Assembly: GCA_022539475.1 (NCBI GenBank)
Contig: VCMS01000109.1
Span: forward strand, 97,194-161,193
Source: Gracilaria domingensis
Lineage: Eukaryota > Rhodophyta > Florideophyceae > Gracilariales > Gracilariaceae
Reading direction: 5' to 3'
Length of the DNA stretch: 64,000 bases
The translations under genes were made by a program, and so were the position numbers. Below the pieces are notes generated by a model that saw only the letters and a list, made by a program, of their open reading frames with translations, had not been told where the DNA came from and searched no databases. Every line of letters begins with the position of its first letter. The stretch's first letter is position 1. Positions 19,934 through 32,349 of this stretch are shown here, one piece after another.

Positions 19934-22900
19934 TTAGGTACTGCAATCGTCGGTCAAGCCGGAGAACACGCCGTGTCGCAATTCCTGACGCTGGAGCGTA
20001 GTGAGCGAGTGGTCACGTGCTCTGCGCGTGTGATGAGTCTCCCACGAGGGTGTGCTCCGTAGCATTATGCATGACCTGAACAAGGTAGACCTTGGTGAAT
20101 TCATGGCGGTAAGCGATAAGCCAGAGTCCGCGAATACCCTCTTCGTAGTCGACGAACAATTCCTAGCGGAACTAATCAATTGGTTCTGAGGATTTCCACG
20201 CTGTGGCAACTGATCGCCCCGACATGCGGGGCTCGGTATCGAGGAGAAAACAACGTCATGCCTCTCTTCTCCGTTCTCACTCTGAGATACCGATGCAGTA
20301 ACAATCTCTGGTGTTGGGGTTACACGGGCGTGTGGATCCACAGGATTCTCTAATAGAGTGGATGAAGAATTAGCAAACTCCTGCGGCAAATCGGTCAAGC
20401 CTCGATCCGGATGCGGAACTGTAGCGGGCCGTGGCGGCGAGGTAGCTTCAGTTTCACTTAAATTACACTGTGGAGGTACCGTGATAGTTTCCACAGTAGA
20501 ATGGGGAGCAACACTGACGCGATCGCGTGAGAGCCGTCCATGAAGGCCATTGATATCCAGTACGATAGTGTCCGTTCCGGTGGAAATTACCTAATAAGGT
20601 CCCTCAGCAATAGGAGAGAGTTTGTGCTTTGGTTCCTTTCCAAGAATGTAATATTCCTTACTGACAAAAACAAGGTCGCCAGGATTAAGAACCGAGGTTA
20701 ATGGTGTACGAATTCGCTTGGCAAAGTTAGCCTTGTAGGCAGCTTTTGCTTTAGACATAGCCTTACGAGCGACCGGAACCATCTTTTCTAACCAAGCCTT
20801 CCAGGTATCCCGATATAACCGGTGTGAAGAGAACGTTCCCAACTTTGGTTGAGACTCGAAAGCGACCGTAGGCGGTATCCTCGATAGTACGAGCTCAAAC
20901 GGAGATAGACCGGTGACGCGGTGAACCTGTGTATTGTAGGCATACGTAATAGCGTCTGTAAATAAGTCGCAATTCTTAGGGTGATCCGATACGTAGGATC
21001 GTATTGCAGTAAGCATCGTACAGTTGAACCGTTCAACTTGACCGTTCTCTTGGGGATGATAAGTAGTGGTAAACAGAGTCCTGACATCAAGGATACGACA
21101 GACGTCTTGAAATAATTTCGAAACGAATTGTTCTCCATTGTCGGATAGAACCTGAATACGTGGGACATAGACAAAAATCCAATGCTGGACGAACGCTTGC
21201 GCTATCGTCGTTGCAGTGATTGTCCTTAGAGGAACTGCACGAACCAATTTGGAAAACCTGTAGGTAATAACCAAAAGAAAACGATGACCACGAGCGGTAC
21301 GGAGTAGCGATCCCAGAATGTCAATCGCCACGAACTCCAGTGGAGCCCTTGCAGGAAAAAGCGTGAGCTTCTTCGAGCATTTCCGGAGAGGGACATTGTT
21401 CTTCCAGCATTCCGTACAACTACGGCGAACTGCATAGCAGTCTACCGCCATTACGGGCCAATAGAAATCTTTGCGTAGAGTCAAATACAACTTCCTTCCA
21501 CCAAGATGAGCACCCAGTTTCACATATTGCGACAGATGTAAAGCTCTCTGCTGGAGAGTACGAGGTACCACAATCTGTGGATGTTCCTTATCAACGAAAC
21601 GAACCAAATAACCTTGGTCATTCATAGCGAACGGAATCTGAAAACCTCCATTGAAGCGAGAGCGTATCTGTGTACAGAATGGATCGGACATTTGCTCTCT
21701 GATCATCTCCTAAGGAGTAATAGGCACAAAAGAACCCGACAAGGCTTCCGTGGATTCGGTAACAAATAAATCGTCACACACGTCATCATCTATTGTCTCG
21801 ATCAAACCATCCTTGTTCATAACTATAAATCACGGTATCTTCAAGTCTTCCGTGGCGGACGTATAAGCGTTAGACCCTAGACGAGAAAGGGAATCTGCTT
21901 GGCAGTTGAGAGAACCTTTCTTGTAGTGAACTTCGAAATCGAATTCCGCTAAACGCAGACGCCAGCGCATTAACCTGCCAGAGAGTTCCGATATTCCGAA
22001 GAGCCAACGGAGAGCCGAATGGTCGGTATGCACCACGAAGTGAGTACCTATTAAGTAAGGTCGCAGTATGTTCAATGCCCAGACGATGGCTAAACATTCT
22101 TTCTCAGATACTGAGTAGTTCTTCTCATGAACATTCAGTGTCCTAGACCAATAGCCAATCAGTCCACGAGTTCCGTCTTCCAATGTTTGGAACAAAGCGC
22201 AACCAATTTGGTAGGCACTAGCGTCTGTGTCAACCGAAATATGGTAGACCGAAGTTGGTAAAGCCAAAACTGGTGGTGACGTTATAGCGTCCACAAGGGA
22301 CTGAAACGCGGAAGCTTCCGCTTCCCTGAAGGGTTCCAGTTCAACTGGCCTGCCCTTCTTCAATAGCTCGTGAAGGGGAGCCGAGATCCAGGCAAAATTC
22401 GGAACGAATCTACGATACACGTTACAAAGTCCAAGAAAAGAACGGAGTTCCGTTTGATTCGTCGGATGCTTAGCTTCCTTCAAGGACTTCACACGAACTT
22501 CGTCCATCGAAAGCTTTCCGGGACGGATCGTACGTCCAAGATACTGATTCGAATCGGTGAAAAACTCGCACTTCTCTAACTTCAGAGTTATTCCGGCATT
22601 GCGGAGAACACGCATGATTTCTCGCACATGAGATAAATGATCATCCATGTTGTTGGAGAAGATGATGATACCATCAAGGTATACCAAACAGGTCTTCCAT
22701 TTGTATGGAGCCAGAAGAATGTCCAATGCTCTTTGGGACGTAGCGGGCGCGTTTGTGAGCCCGAAGGGCAATCGTTTGAAACGATACAAACCTTGATGGC
22801 ACACAAAACCGGTTTTGTCACGGTCTTCCTTGCGGATAGGAACTTGCCAATATCCCAAATTTGCGTCGAGGGCTGTGAAAATCTGAGCACTCCCAAGTGA

Positions 22901-24388
22901 GTCAATGCATTCTTTCATTCGTGGAATCGGGTAAACGTCCTTAACTCTAACCGAATAGAGGCGACGGTAATCAATACAGAATCACCACGATCCGTCCTTC
23001 TTAGAAGCTAGTACTACCGGTGATGCCCACGGGGAATGGGCCGGTTCGATGACTCCAGCCTTAAGCATCTTCTCACTTTGAGCTTCTTCTTCTTCCCTAG
23101 CCTTAGGGGAAGCCCTATAAGGGTGTTGCGGTATCGGCCGAGTGTTCGGAAGCAGACCAATTCTGTGCTCGGTAATCGAGATCTTTCCTAGGGAATCATC
23201 CCACATCGGGGTAAACTCTCTCAGCATGTCACGAAATTTCTCACGATCAGTGTCTGATACATGTTCCAGATTCAATTCTTCCAATTCCTTAACAGGATTC
23301 TTCTGCTCTTGTCCAGGGGGACTGGCCTTTGTCTCAGGCTCTAATGATGCGTTCGGCGTACCGACATCCGAAACGGTTGCAATTATCTCCTCTTCTTCCT
23401 TCTCAGGGTGTTGTACACCGAGAATGTCCGAGAGGGTAACCTTTGTAGGTACTACAGCGGCCGGATGCGGCATTACTGAACCAATAACCTGGTGTAGGGT
23501 TAACCATTGAGGTTTAGGCCCCATATTGGCTATCAAATGCTTAGAAGGCTTCTGAGGTTCAGTATGAACAACTCCACTAGCGAGATCAAGACGGCGAGAA
23601 TCATACACTGATTGTATCGGTTGTACGACACGTAAACCATGTTGGTCCGAGCTCACAGTGACCCAAGTTTGGGATTCCGCCGGAATCGACATTGAACGGG
23701 CGCACCGTAAACGAGTAGAACTTCTATCCATGTTTGGATTATTCTGTGCGGCAGGGAGAGGAATTTGACCCTTGAAAGCTTGCCGAAGCGCCTTCCGAAC
23801 AATCGTTATGGTTGAACCATCTTCCATTTCCACACATTTGGAACGTGGACGAATCGCTTCGACGAACCTGTCGCAAAAGTCGCAGCCCAGAATAACGGGA
23901 GCAGCTAGTGATTCGCATACGAGAAATTCCAATCGGACTGTACATTGGCCGAGCCGAACCATCAGATCAATGAAACCTTCTGTCCGCAACGGATTGTTGT
24001 TTGCATCGGAAATATCCAGCGATGGACCTTGACGAATCAACGACCGTAACAAGGCAGGTAACAAACATTTAACCAGAATGTTAGGACCAGCTCCTGTATC
24101 TAGAACAGATAACTGTCGAACCATAAACTGGTTAGACAAGCCAAGGTCAGCGTAAACCTTGTAGTTACGCTTGGCCATGACCATAACCCGATCCGGGACA
24201 TGGCGATTTCTATACCGCACCCACGGTCGACGCAGGACACCAAAGTGTCTAGAGTTCACGTCGGATTCAGCCGATTTCCTAGTAAGGGTCTTGACCGGGG
24301 AGCGAGGCCATGACGCCTCGGGCGCCACACTCCTCGACTTTGTCGGCGCCCCTCCGTTCGCGGAGACTCCCACAATTTGTTTTTCCAA
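19934..24388 (-). pseudogene. Pol of element B (protease, RT, RNase H, integrase), one frame with stops
   Basis: A single reading frame carries the whole polyprotein: protease (VLDTGAGPN), RT (YRRLYSVRVKDVYPIPRM, FTALDANLGYWQVPI, RLPFGLTNAPA), RNase H (VDTDASAYQIGCALFQ), integrase HHCC (SCTEC) and DDE core (IDILG, LSDNGEQF, NGQVERFN). Only in-frame stops break it, for example near 22980 (Arg in A), 21829 (Cys in A), 21709 (Glu in A) and 20591. The RT active site reads YLDG instead of YLDD, and the integrase block VITDRF reads VITYRF. These changes confirm long decay without indels in this frame. Confidence 0.88.
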
Positions 24389-24389
24389 G

Positions 24390-26389
24390 GCGAATCCACC
24401 GAAGCGGTTTTGCCTCCATCTGAGGACTCAACGACCGCAGAGGTTTTAGCTCCTTGAGATACCGGCGCCGAGTTGGAGACCGATGCAACGGTATTCGACA
24501 AGAACATCGAACAGATCTGTTGTCATGACAAATTCGGAACAAGCCCACATTCTTCTTCCCTAAGGGACTCATAAGCTTCGATAATCTTCGACATATCTTT
24601 CAGATTGAACTGACAGTGGGTCGAAACATGACCACGATGCTAGCAAACATGGCAAATAGGCGGTGAACTATCGAAGGGTGAACGGGTATCCGTACGGTTA
24701 TCCATCTGATGTTGCGGAGTAGTGTTATCCGGCCAACCGGGTCCACTGAAACGTGTGGTGTTGTTGGCGTATGGGACCTTCGGTGGTACGATCTGTGTTA
24801 CCGCGTACAGAGCCGGGTCTTCCTCAGAGGGAATTGAGGTTGACGGGAACCCCGTACGAAGCAGGAACTGTCTGCTATGGCTTTGAGCCAAATGAACATT
24901 TTCCACACCTGGATTTTCCGTAGAACGGTGGACTAACGAGAGTGATAGTGAGTTCTCCGCATGGAGTATCCTATAAGACCGATGTTTCGGGTGTTGGCGA
25001 GCACGCAAAGCATCTCCCTCTGCATGGGCGAACTGAACCAGTTCCAGGTAGTTTGCCTTCCTGTCAGATGCCCGATACCGGGACACAAGTGTCCTGATGG
25101 CAGGATCTAAACCATCGCAACAAAGATCATCGCTCATGGTGAGAATACACATTTCCACAACGATGGAAAGCCTTATTGAGGCGTGTCAAATAAAGCGTTT
25201 CCGTTTCTCCGGATTTCTGTTTTGTATCGCGTAAAGCCATGATGGCAGACTGGATCGCAGTACCAGTGGCGTATGACCTCAGAAGGTATTTAACAGCTTC
25301 CGGCCAACAAGTTACACCTCTTCCTGAGGCACGGAAAACTCCCATGACGGAGCGAAACTGATCTGCAGCCATTCCTTTAAGGAAATACGGTAGTGTCAGG
25401 AAAGCCTGGGCTTCACTCATCATGAGTATGTCGGTTTCCGATACGAAACGGGCGAGAAAGTCCAGTACCACAATTGTGTCTTCAACACTGAAAGCGTGTT
25501 CCTTCAGCGTGAGGTCCATCCTCTTGATACAGTCCTTCAAATGACCTGTCCCACGGGGAGTGCGATCAAGTAACGAACCGTCTAAGCGATAGTATAGATA
25601 CGATAACAGTTTCTGAAACAGGATGTTAGAGGGCTTCAACTCTATGAGTCCAATGTGCTTCCTACCCTTCTCGCGGGTCATGATGGTGCCGTGCGCAGCA
25701 TAGGTTACCTTGGATCGTGTTGGTCGTTCGCGGCGGTCACGATATCCATCATTGGACGAGTCAGATAACGAAGTAGTAGAACTGTCCGAGTCGGAGTCAG
25801 AACGAACCAAACGGTTTTCATACGTAGTCGGCCAGTCCTTTCGGAACTTCTTTGAAGAATGACGAATTGAAACCCGAGGTCGGGCATCTTCCCTCGCTTG
25901 GTCAGCAATGAACTCTTCATCTGCCCGGAAAGTAGCCTCGATCGTATCGATGCGACTCTGGGCTCGCTCCATCATACTCTGGAGAGTCTCGAAACGAGTT
26001 TCAATGCTAGATACGAATATGGTCGGAGCACCAAAATCTTTCAACATGGAATTAATATCCTTACGCATGATGCGTAGTTCTGCATTAACATCCCTAACTT
26101 GGGCTTCCTCAAAACGAGCTCAGAGAGTCTGACTATCCTGCAGATGATCGCTATTCGATATACGGAGAACCTGCACATGGGTCTTTAACTCTTCAACCTC
26201 ATGTACGAGAGAACCCAATTGGGTAGATGTCACAGCCAACCCACCAGCCTGGGTAGCCGGGACATCCGGGGTCTGTTTCACTTGGGCCGATGTCGGCTTT
26301 CCCTGTGTAGGATTCCGCGACACATGCTTCGACGCGCGGGCGGCGGAGCGGTTCGAACCTTCACGAGATCCCTCTGAAGGGCCAGCCAT
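24390..26389 (-). pseudogene. Gag of element B, stops and one frameshift
   Basis: It starts with ATG (MAGPSEGSREGS). A Ser/Arg-rich head leads into a coiled coil, a stop at about 26120 (Arg in A), a second coil and a capsid-like helical segment (FLARFVSETDILMMSEAQAF). A frameshift near 25135 follows, then NYLELVQFAHAEGDALRAR and the zinc knuckle. The knuckle reads CHVC-stop-HRGHVSTHC, so the Tyr of element A's knuckle has become TAG (at about 24640). Colinear with gag of A throughout. Confidence 0.82.
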
Positions 26390-26550
26390 ATCAACTGAAC
26401 GTGGTCCGACTGATTACTTCAATACAAGTAACAAACCAAGGCCAAACGATGGCAACAAAAGCAACAAAGATATCCAAACTGGACAAAAAGAAAACAATCG
26501 AAAGCGATCAACAACAATTCACACCAACTGTGGTTAACCCGTTCTTATGC

Positions 26551-26568
26551 TTCTAAGTCCGGAGACCA
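26551..26568 (-). other. Primer-binding site of element B
   Basis: Minus-sense TGGTCTCCGGACTTAGAA lies 3 nt from the 5' LTR. It is one base different from the site in element A, so both families use the same or a closely related tRNA. Confidence 0.75.
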
Positions 26569-26571
26569 ATT

Positions 26572-27465
26572 TTTGGAGCAGTCCCAGGAAGGGAAAAGCC
26601 ACCGAGGCAGTTCGAATCCCAGCTCGCAAGAGAGGTTCGCTCAGCGACAGTGAACCCCGTATAATCCAATGTGGGTGTAAATTCACGAGAACTTCAGGCT
26701 ATATCACAGGGTTGAGAAAGAATGCCCGAACGCGAAAAAGTGCCAGAAAAGACGGACACAGTAGTGTAGATCGTAGGTGAACAATGACGGTATCTGTAGT
26801 CAAATGTAGACATCCAATGGTGGAACGACCAAATAGAAAGAGGCGGTAAAGAACCAAACCAATGGTAAAAACAAAAGAAAGAACAGAAACAAACCCAAGT
26901 ACTGGGGCGGAGAGAAAGTACCGGCCGGTTAACAAATACATATGCACTCCACGAGTCACAAGAAAAACAAAAGAAAAACAAGACCAATGATGGTATGCAC
27001 TGCGTGCACTCTCTTGGGTGGGACCGGGGGATAACTAGACCGTGCTGGGGTAACTCGCTCCGCGAGGAGGTGGAGTCGTCGCGCAGGCGAAATAGTCAGA
27101 GCCGCACACCGGGGTACCTTTACTAGGTTGGTGATGGCGGTGAGCCATCACCTAAGTAGTAGAATTAGCGGCCCTGTAGAGGGTTATTTAAAATATCTAA
27201 ATAATAGATTAATCTAGCACCTCATGTGCACCTCACATCCCGTGTAGTCCTGAAAGTGTCGGACCAGAACCCACGGGCTATTTCTAAAAATTATGAAAAG
27301 ATTCACTCCATCCAAACAACCAAATAGTGGTACACATGTACACATTCCGGGTCCGGATCCACGTCATCGTGCTCCTCGTAACCTCGAGTTTCCGATCGAT
27401 GGGCGTCTCAATAATTTATGATTGCCAATACCGAATCAGTATCCCTGGGGAGGGTGTGTTCTACA
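26572..27465 (-). repeat. 5' LTR of element B
   Basis: 894-bp LTR. In minus sense it starts TGTAGAAC and ends CTCCAAA (terminal CA mutated). It matches the split left LTR and the reversed solo LTR. TTTCT follows at 27466-27470. Confidence 0.88.
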
Positions 27466-27546
27466 TTTCTTAGACTTTTTGACTTCAGAGTGAAAGAAAA
27501 TTGTAGTCACGGATACACCCCTCGATTAAGGTAAAACTTCTTGCAC

Positions 27547-28387
27547 TGTAGAGCAATTTGCCCGAATTTATGGTCGTTTCCGATCTGATTTTTGCAAGTG
27601 TAATGCGTTTCTCGTATTGTTGCCTCAGAATGGTGATGATTGAGTTGAAGATCGCAAGAAAAAATATAGTTCATTGGTCTGGATGGCGTGGACACATTAG
27701 TTGTTTTCGTGGTGGATGTTTTCGCTCACGCGATAAGCCTTTTTATCCGAGGGTCACGGTACACGCGTAGAGCAGTGATCGGATGTTTACCAGTATAGTT
27801 GATACAGTAAGATAGTTTCCTGATCCCTACTTAACGGTGGCCTCATGTCCACCCTCTTGGGAAGTAAAGATAACCGAGTGTTCGGATCTAAGTATTTCGC
27901 CTGCGCGGGATCGCGACTCCTTCTCGGAAAGCTTTCGTGCTGTCCACAGTAGTATTTATCCATCTCGAGTCGCTGAAGAGTTCTCGTTTACCTATGGTTA
28001 TATTTATTGTTTGTTCCGTTGTTTTCTGTTTTTTGCCCGTTCTTACGGTTGCTCTCGGCCCGGTGTGTACAGCTTTCTTGTTGTTGTTCTTATGTTGCTC
28101 CTCCTTTTGGGGTCTGTGTCCCGTACATACGGCCTGTTTTCCCCTTTATCTCCCCCATTCTTTTGGGTTTCCCGTTGATGCGGTTACTACCGCATCTCTT
28201 CGGTTCATTCCTTAACTCCGTCTGTAAGTCAGGAAGAGCTCGCCCTGAGTTGCGCCCGACTAGTGTCGACCTCATCGGAGGGCTCTTCTGCTACGCCATC
28301 ATTCATAGGGATCACGTCTGGACACCTTGAGAGTACCGCGCACGCGGGTGGTTGTTGTCTCCTTCCGCGGAGTGGTTTTGCTCCACA
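27547..28387 (+). mobile_element. Diverged solo LTR (candidate)
   Basis: It begins TGTAGAGCAATT and ends TTTTGCTCCACA, like the solo LTR at 16258. It shares blocks with it in the same order, such as ATTTCGCCTGCGCG at about 27893 (copy at 16669). No primer-binding site follows. Flanks TGCAC and ATCAC are only a partial target duplication. Open frames inside (27837-28330) are LTR sequence, not genes. Confidence 0.55.
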
Positions 28388-28791
28388 ATCACAAAGGTTT
28401 CCATATAGAGCACGCCTGCAACTTCCATCCTACCAATCAGTAAGGGTGCGAGAAAACCTCTGGACCGCATTGGATGACTATCATTGTGACTGACTACCCA
28501 CAAATAGTAAATAATGACTTACTACACAGCTTATGTAGTTAATCATGTATACCGCCATGACATATTCTACCCAAAAGGCCTTTTCAACCACTAACTTTTT
28601 TAGTGTACACGAATTACTCGTTCCCATTCAACGCTGCAATGCAATAACTATTCTAATTGCAATCATTGCAATGAAAGCCTCTGCCGCCGTTTTGCAGCAA
28701 TAATAGCCGGAAATAACACGTCATTTTTCTCAGATGGTATCATTGCATCTAAAATCCGTCATCTCATAGAAGACTAACTCTCCAAAGTTTC
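28388..28791. other. No supported gene
   Basis: 404 bp between two LTRs, AT-rich, with several ATTGCAAT-like palindromes near 28640-28675. No domain or long frame seen. Confidence 0.5.
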
Positions 28792-29646
28792 TGTGGTGCA
28801 AACTCGCGTGCGGGAACATAACAGCCGCGTCGCGGAAAAGCACCGACAGGGTGTTCGAGCCCTGTTCCCTATAGGGGTAGGGAAGGTGGTAGAACCCTCC
28901 GATAGGGCTCGCACGAACCGGGTGTAAATCTCGGCCAGCACGTTCTGGGCATGACTTCCGGGGTAGGTTAGGGTAGATTCGGCGTAAAATCATGATCATT
29001 TCGGCGAGTGACAGCGAGTGGAGATATCCAGGCCAACTGTGTTGGGCAAAACGAACAACAAAGAAGCTGCGCAGCGGTGCACTGACTCGCGAGATCGTGA
29101 AATATTCCCAGAAAATGTGGGCCAAACCTGTATAACAGGACAAGAGCCGTATGACGGAAATAATAACAGTATAACAATAGAAAAGATACCGTAACGACGG
29201 CCTAGGACTCCTCAGTGGTAGAGATCGCATGACTAGCCCGGGGGTCGCGGCGGTTTGCCCGGTTAGGGACGAAGACCATTCGCTAGTGGCAAGAAAGTCA
29301 GAGCCAGAAGCCTCCTTGAGCTTTACTTCCCGTACAGTGGCGGCAAGAGCCGGCAAGAGCCGCCAAGTACATACGGCACTTGAAAACATCAACTAAAATA
29401 TCTAACTATCCGGCGCTGCCGGCCAACACTCTACACGTGTGAAACTGTGGCAGGCTTGCCACGGCGCACCGGGCATCGGGCCAACTGACCACATGTGTGC
29501 AGAAACACTACCCTCCCCAGGCATACCCTAAAATAGTGCCATTACCATAGTAGCCTCTCATAACATAAGGTGTCGAAGCCGGTAACGGAGCAACGAAGTA
29601 TGAAAAGCACCTCAGTGCATCCCTCTTCTTGGCGTTTTGCTCTACA
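28792..29646 (-). repeat. 3' LTR of truncated element C
   Basis: It starts TGTGGTGCAAACTCG, like the A-family LTR edge (TGTGGGGCAAACTCG), and ends GCTCTACA, followed by a purine tract in minus sense (29647-29659). The open frame 28730-29392 on the minus strand is an LTR frame without a domain. Confidence 0.75.
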
Positions 29647-29699
29647 TCTCCCCCTTCTCAGGCTGAGATACCGACTTCGTCGGTTCGACGCGCCTCACG

Positions 29700-30670
29700 A
29701 TGGAGATACATAAGGATGCTTCCCAAGACGGGTCTGCCCAGAACTGTTCGGAACCATCAACACCTCCGGTGACAATAGTGAACCTCGCTATATCGAGCTC
29801 TCCCAAGATGACCAACACGCTGAACGCTCACCCGTCTTGAACGTCATGCATGCAAATCTCCAACCCCCCGTTCCGGTCTGTGCCTCTCCCGCAGTCGGCG
29901 GCGGTCTCTCAGCCGGGTTTTTCCGGACAAGATCACGTTCCAGCTCAGGCTGGTCCCGCGCCCGTGTGGGATTGGTTCAACGGCGAAACGCCAGCTATGG
30001 TGGGTGGATGGCCTACTGCAGGCGCGTTGCACATCCGGGATCCGCACCGGCACAGTTTCCTTTTCGCTTATGCTCCCTGGCTTGACGCCGAGGCCGTTTG
30101 GGATACTGAGCTCGGCGACTCGTACGCTGTCGACGGTCAACTCCCTGGTGGGCTTCCTGCTGACGTTACCGGTTCATGGGACTGGATCGCCCGCGTTGCG
30201 GTCACACCGAGTTGCCTGTTCGTAGGTCGAAACGAGACGAGACAGTTTGCTCGCAATGAAATGGCCCGCATTGGGTACGCGCGACTCTTCCAAGCTCCGA
30301 ACGAGCATCCGGTGCCGGCACAGTACCAGTATGACGTGGCATGTTACCAAACTTTCGGCAAGGTCGGCTACGGCGACCATCTAGCCAATGCGTTGGACGA
30401 GATCGACCGATATTCGGACACCGTTCAGCCCCAGCAGGAGATGATTCTGTGGGCTCGGCCTATCTTTCGTGCCGAGTTCCAGTATCTTCGCCGTCCAGCA
30501 CGGTCTCAGTTCCATGAAGGCCTCCAATTCGAGAGAAAATGGCGCTCCCGCTTCGGAGTACAGGTGCCGTACCAGTGTACGGAGGTTGAGCGCATCGCGC
30601 GACATTTCCAAAACGGACGTTATCTGCCGCTGCCTTCGTTCTGGCATGCCGTCGATGTCCCACGAGAGTG
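29700..30670 (+). pseudogene. Extra antisense gene of element C, 3' truncated
   Basis: The ATG at 29700 is 53 bp inside the LTR. One in-frame TGA at 29838-29840 follows the Ser/Thr/Pro-rich head. The frame then stays open and matches the extra genes of A and B: YAPWLDAEAV, DSYAVDGQLPGGLP, IFRAEFQYLRR, QFERKWRSRFG, LPLPSFWHAVDVPREC. Similarity stops at about 30670, and unrelated AT-rich sequence begins. Nothing of element C's gag-pol was found further right. Confidence 0.82.
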
Positions 30671-31426
30671 TGAAAGAAATTTGAAGATTCTGTTCTTAAA
30701 AATTATTGTCATATGTGTGCGTTTCTGAAATACGGGTGTCCGAAAACGAGCAATGTTCTTCGCGTCCTCCCAACGTTTGAGAAGAACACTTTAGCAGACA
30801 CAGAAGAGTACTTTGATTTCGAAGACTCCATTATGCTCCATTCTTGCCATGCATTAAACATGGACGACGTTTCAGGATGAAAGGCCTGTGGTGCATGCCG
30901 TTATTCAATTTCAAAAGGAATTTGCGGATCAAGGCCTTCCTGTGATACTGCCTTTTTGCGTGAATTGGCCGATAGGTGGCTTGTTGAGTGCATTGTACAC
31001 GCGCTAACTCTGGAAGGAGTTCATTCTAAATTTATAAGAGGCAATGACCGTGCATTTCGTCATGCTCAATCTCTGAGAGAATCGGTTATCTCGCCCTTTC
31101 CAGAGCTGCAAAGTGTTCGCTTTTTGCTCGTACTGAAATTGTTCGGGGTTCGCGAGACTTTGAATTCTCTTTGTGCCTCTGGTTCAATTACGAGAAGAAC
31201 AATTGAATCTAGAATTGAGCCAGTGTTGGCCGCGAAGGACCTTCATTTGCATTCTCTGTCCCGAAAACGGCGATATTATGCCCTACAATCTTCAATGCAG
31301 GAAGCGGTTCGTTCTGTAATTTCTCTTTGCAAGTCTGAGCAGCCGGTTGTAAGCCAAGGAGGCAGGAGGAAATTGATCGAAACTCTTTGTCGTCGCTATT
31401 GTAAACAGAAGATGATTTCTACAAAG

Positions 31427-31478
31427 GTAATTGGGTTTTGTCTGAGAAAATCATGTCAGTAACTACTAAACTGTGCAG
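31427..31478 (+). other. Candidate 52-nt spliceosomal intron
   Basis: GT at 31427 (ACAAAG/GTAATT), a branch-like CTACTAAAC at 31463-31471, and CAG acceptor at 31476-31478. Removing it joins protein-like sequence on either side (KMISTK to FRTGHGLRHAY). Confidence 0.5.
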
Positions 31479-32302
31479 CAGTTTCGTACTGGACATGGTC
31501 TCAGACACGCTTATTGCGTCATGGAAAGTAGCCTCTAGTACAGACCGCAAGCCTTTTGTAACGATGTTTCCAGTTCGCAACGAGAGACCTATGGTTCTTT
31601 AAAGCAAGCTTGATAGTTTTGCTCCTGTATCTCTCCAAAAACGTGATACTGATTGTGTGAAGCTGTCGCGAAATGAGTTTTTTTCTTTTTATTAGGACAC
31701 TGAAAACATTAGAGCAAGTGCGTTTGTCCCGTTCAAGAACATGCTTAGGCCTTCTTACTACAAATTTGTCTGTAGCCCGTATTTTGGAGTGCAGTCCTTC
31801 TTGGACTAGTGTCCTTCGTGCTCTTGAGATCGTCATTTCTTACAATTCTATGGAGAATTGTAGGAATCGGTTAGTCGTTGAAAAAGAGGGGCAGAACTCA
31901 GGTGCATTTGATGAGGTGGACATCGGAAATCGACTCGTCACGGTTCAAGTGGATAGTTTTGATATGCTTCCTTTTCACAGTATGAAGGCCTCTGGAATAT
32001 CTTTGCCCATGATAAGCAGAACAGTTACAGGAAGTATTGTGCAATCACGAAATAGAAACTTTTCAAGTATCAGCGAATCAAGAAATGAGGACAAGGTTTG
32101 GCTCTCTGCCACTTCTGTGTTTTCAACCAGGGCTGAGTTTGCAACGTCGTTCACTTCAGAAGGAGACAATTGCGTGCTAAACGATTTTAGTGACGCTTTG
32201 TCTGGCCTGGTGCATTCTAATCGAGAACATTTGCTTTCTGTGTCGAGAAGGCCGAAGAAAAACAAGCGAGGGCAAACGGAGAAGTTCTATTAGCACCAAA
32301 GA

Positions 32303-32349
32303 GTAAGTCTTTGCAAGCTTTTACTGACAAGCTTTAAACCTCATCGTAG
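32303..32349 (+). other. Candidate 47-nt spliceosomal intron
   Basis: Consensus donor GTAAGT at 32303, CTGAC branch-like site near 32322, acceptor TAG at 32347-32349. The surrounding frame is damaged, so the join cannot be confirmed by reading alone. Confidence 0.4.

Larger units (their letters stand above)
2920..27465 (-). mobile_element. Old Ty3/gypsy chromovirus (element B), interrupted by two later insertions
   Basis: The element is bounded by LTRs of one family: left LTR 2920-3730 plus 15703-15792, right LTR 26572-27465. The pentamer TTTCT lies immediately outside both ends (2915-2919 and 27466-27470). Gag, protease, RT, RNase H, integrase and chromodomain run on the minus strand from right to left, so the right LTR is the 5' one. 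A primer-binding site adjoins the 5' LTR and a purine tract (minus sense) adjoins the 3' LTR. Element A has inserted into the 3' LTR, and a solo LTR into the extra plus-strand gene. The two LTRs differ by roughly 15-20% by eye, so the element is old. Stop codons in every gene show that it is dead. Confidence 0.88.

Noticed and set aside
19446-19934. Three overlapping minus-strand frames between integrase and chromodomain of B
   Set aside because: No domain; the region is a degenerate linker with loose repeats.
26600-26625. tRNA B-box-like word (GTTCGAATCC) in the B-family LTR
   Set aside because: No A-box or cloverleaf around it, and it is changed in the left LTR copy; likely chance.
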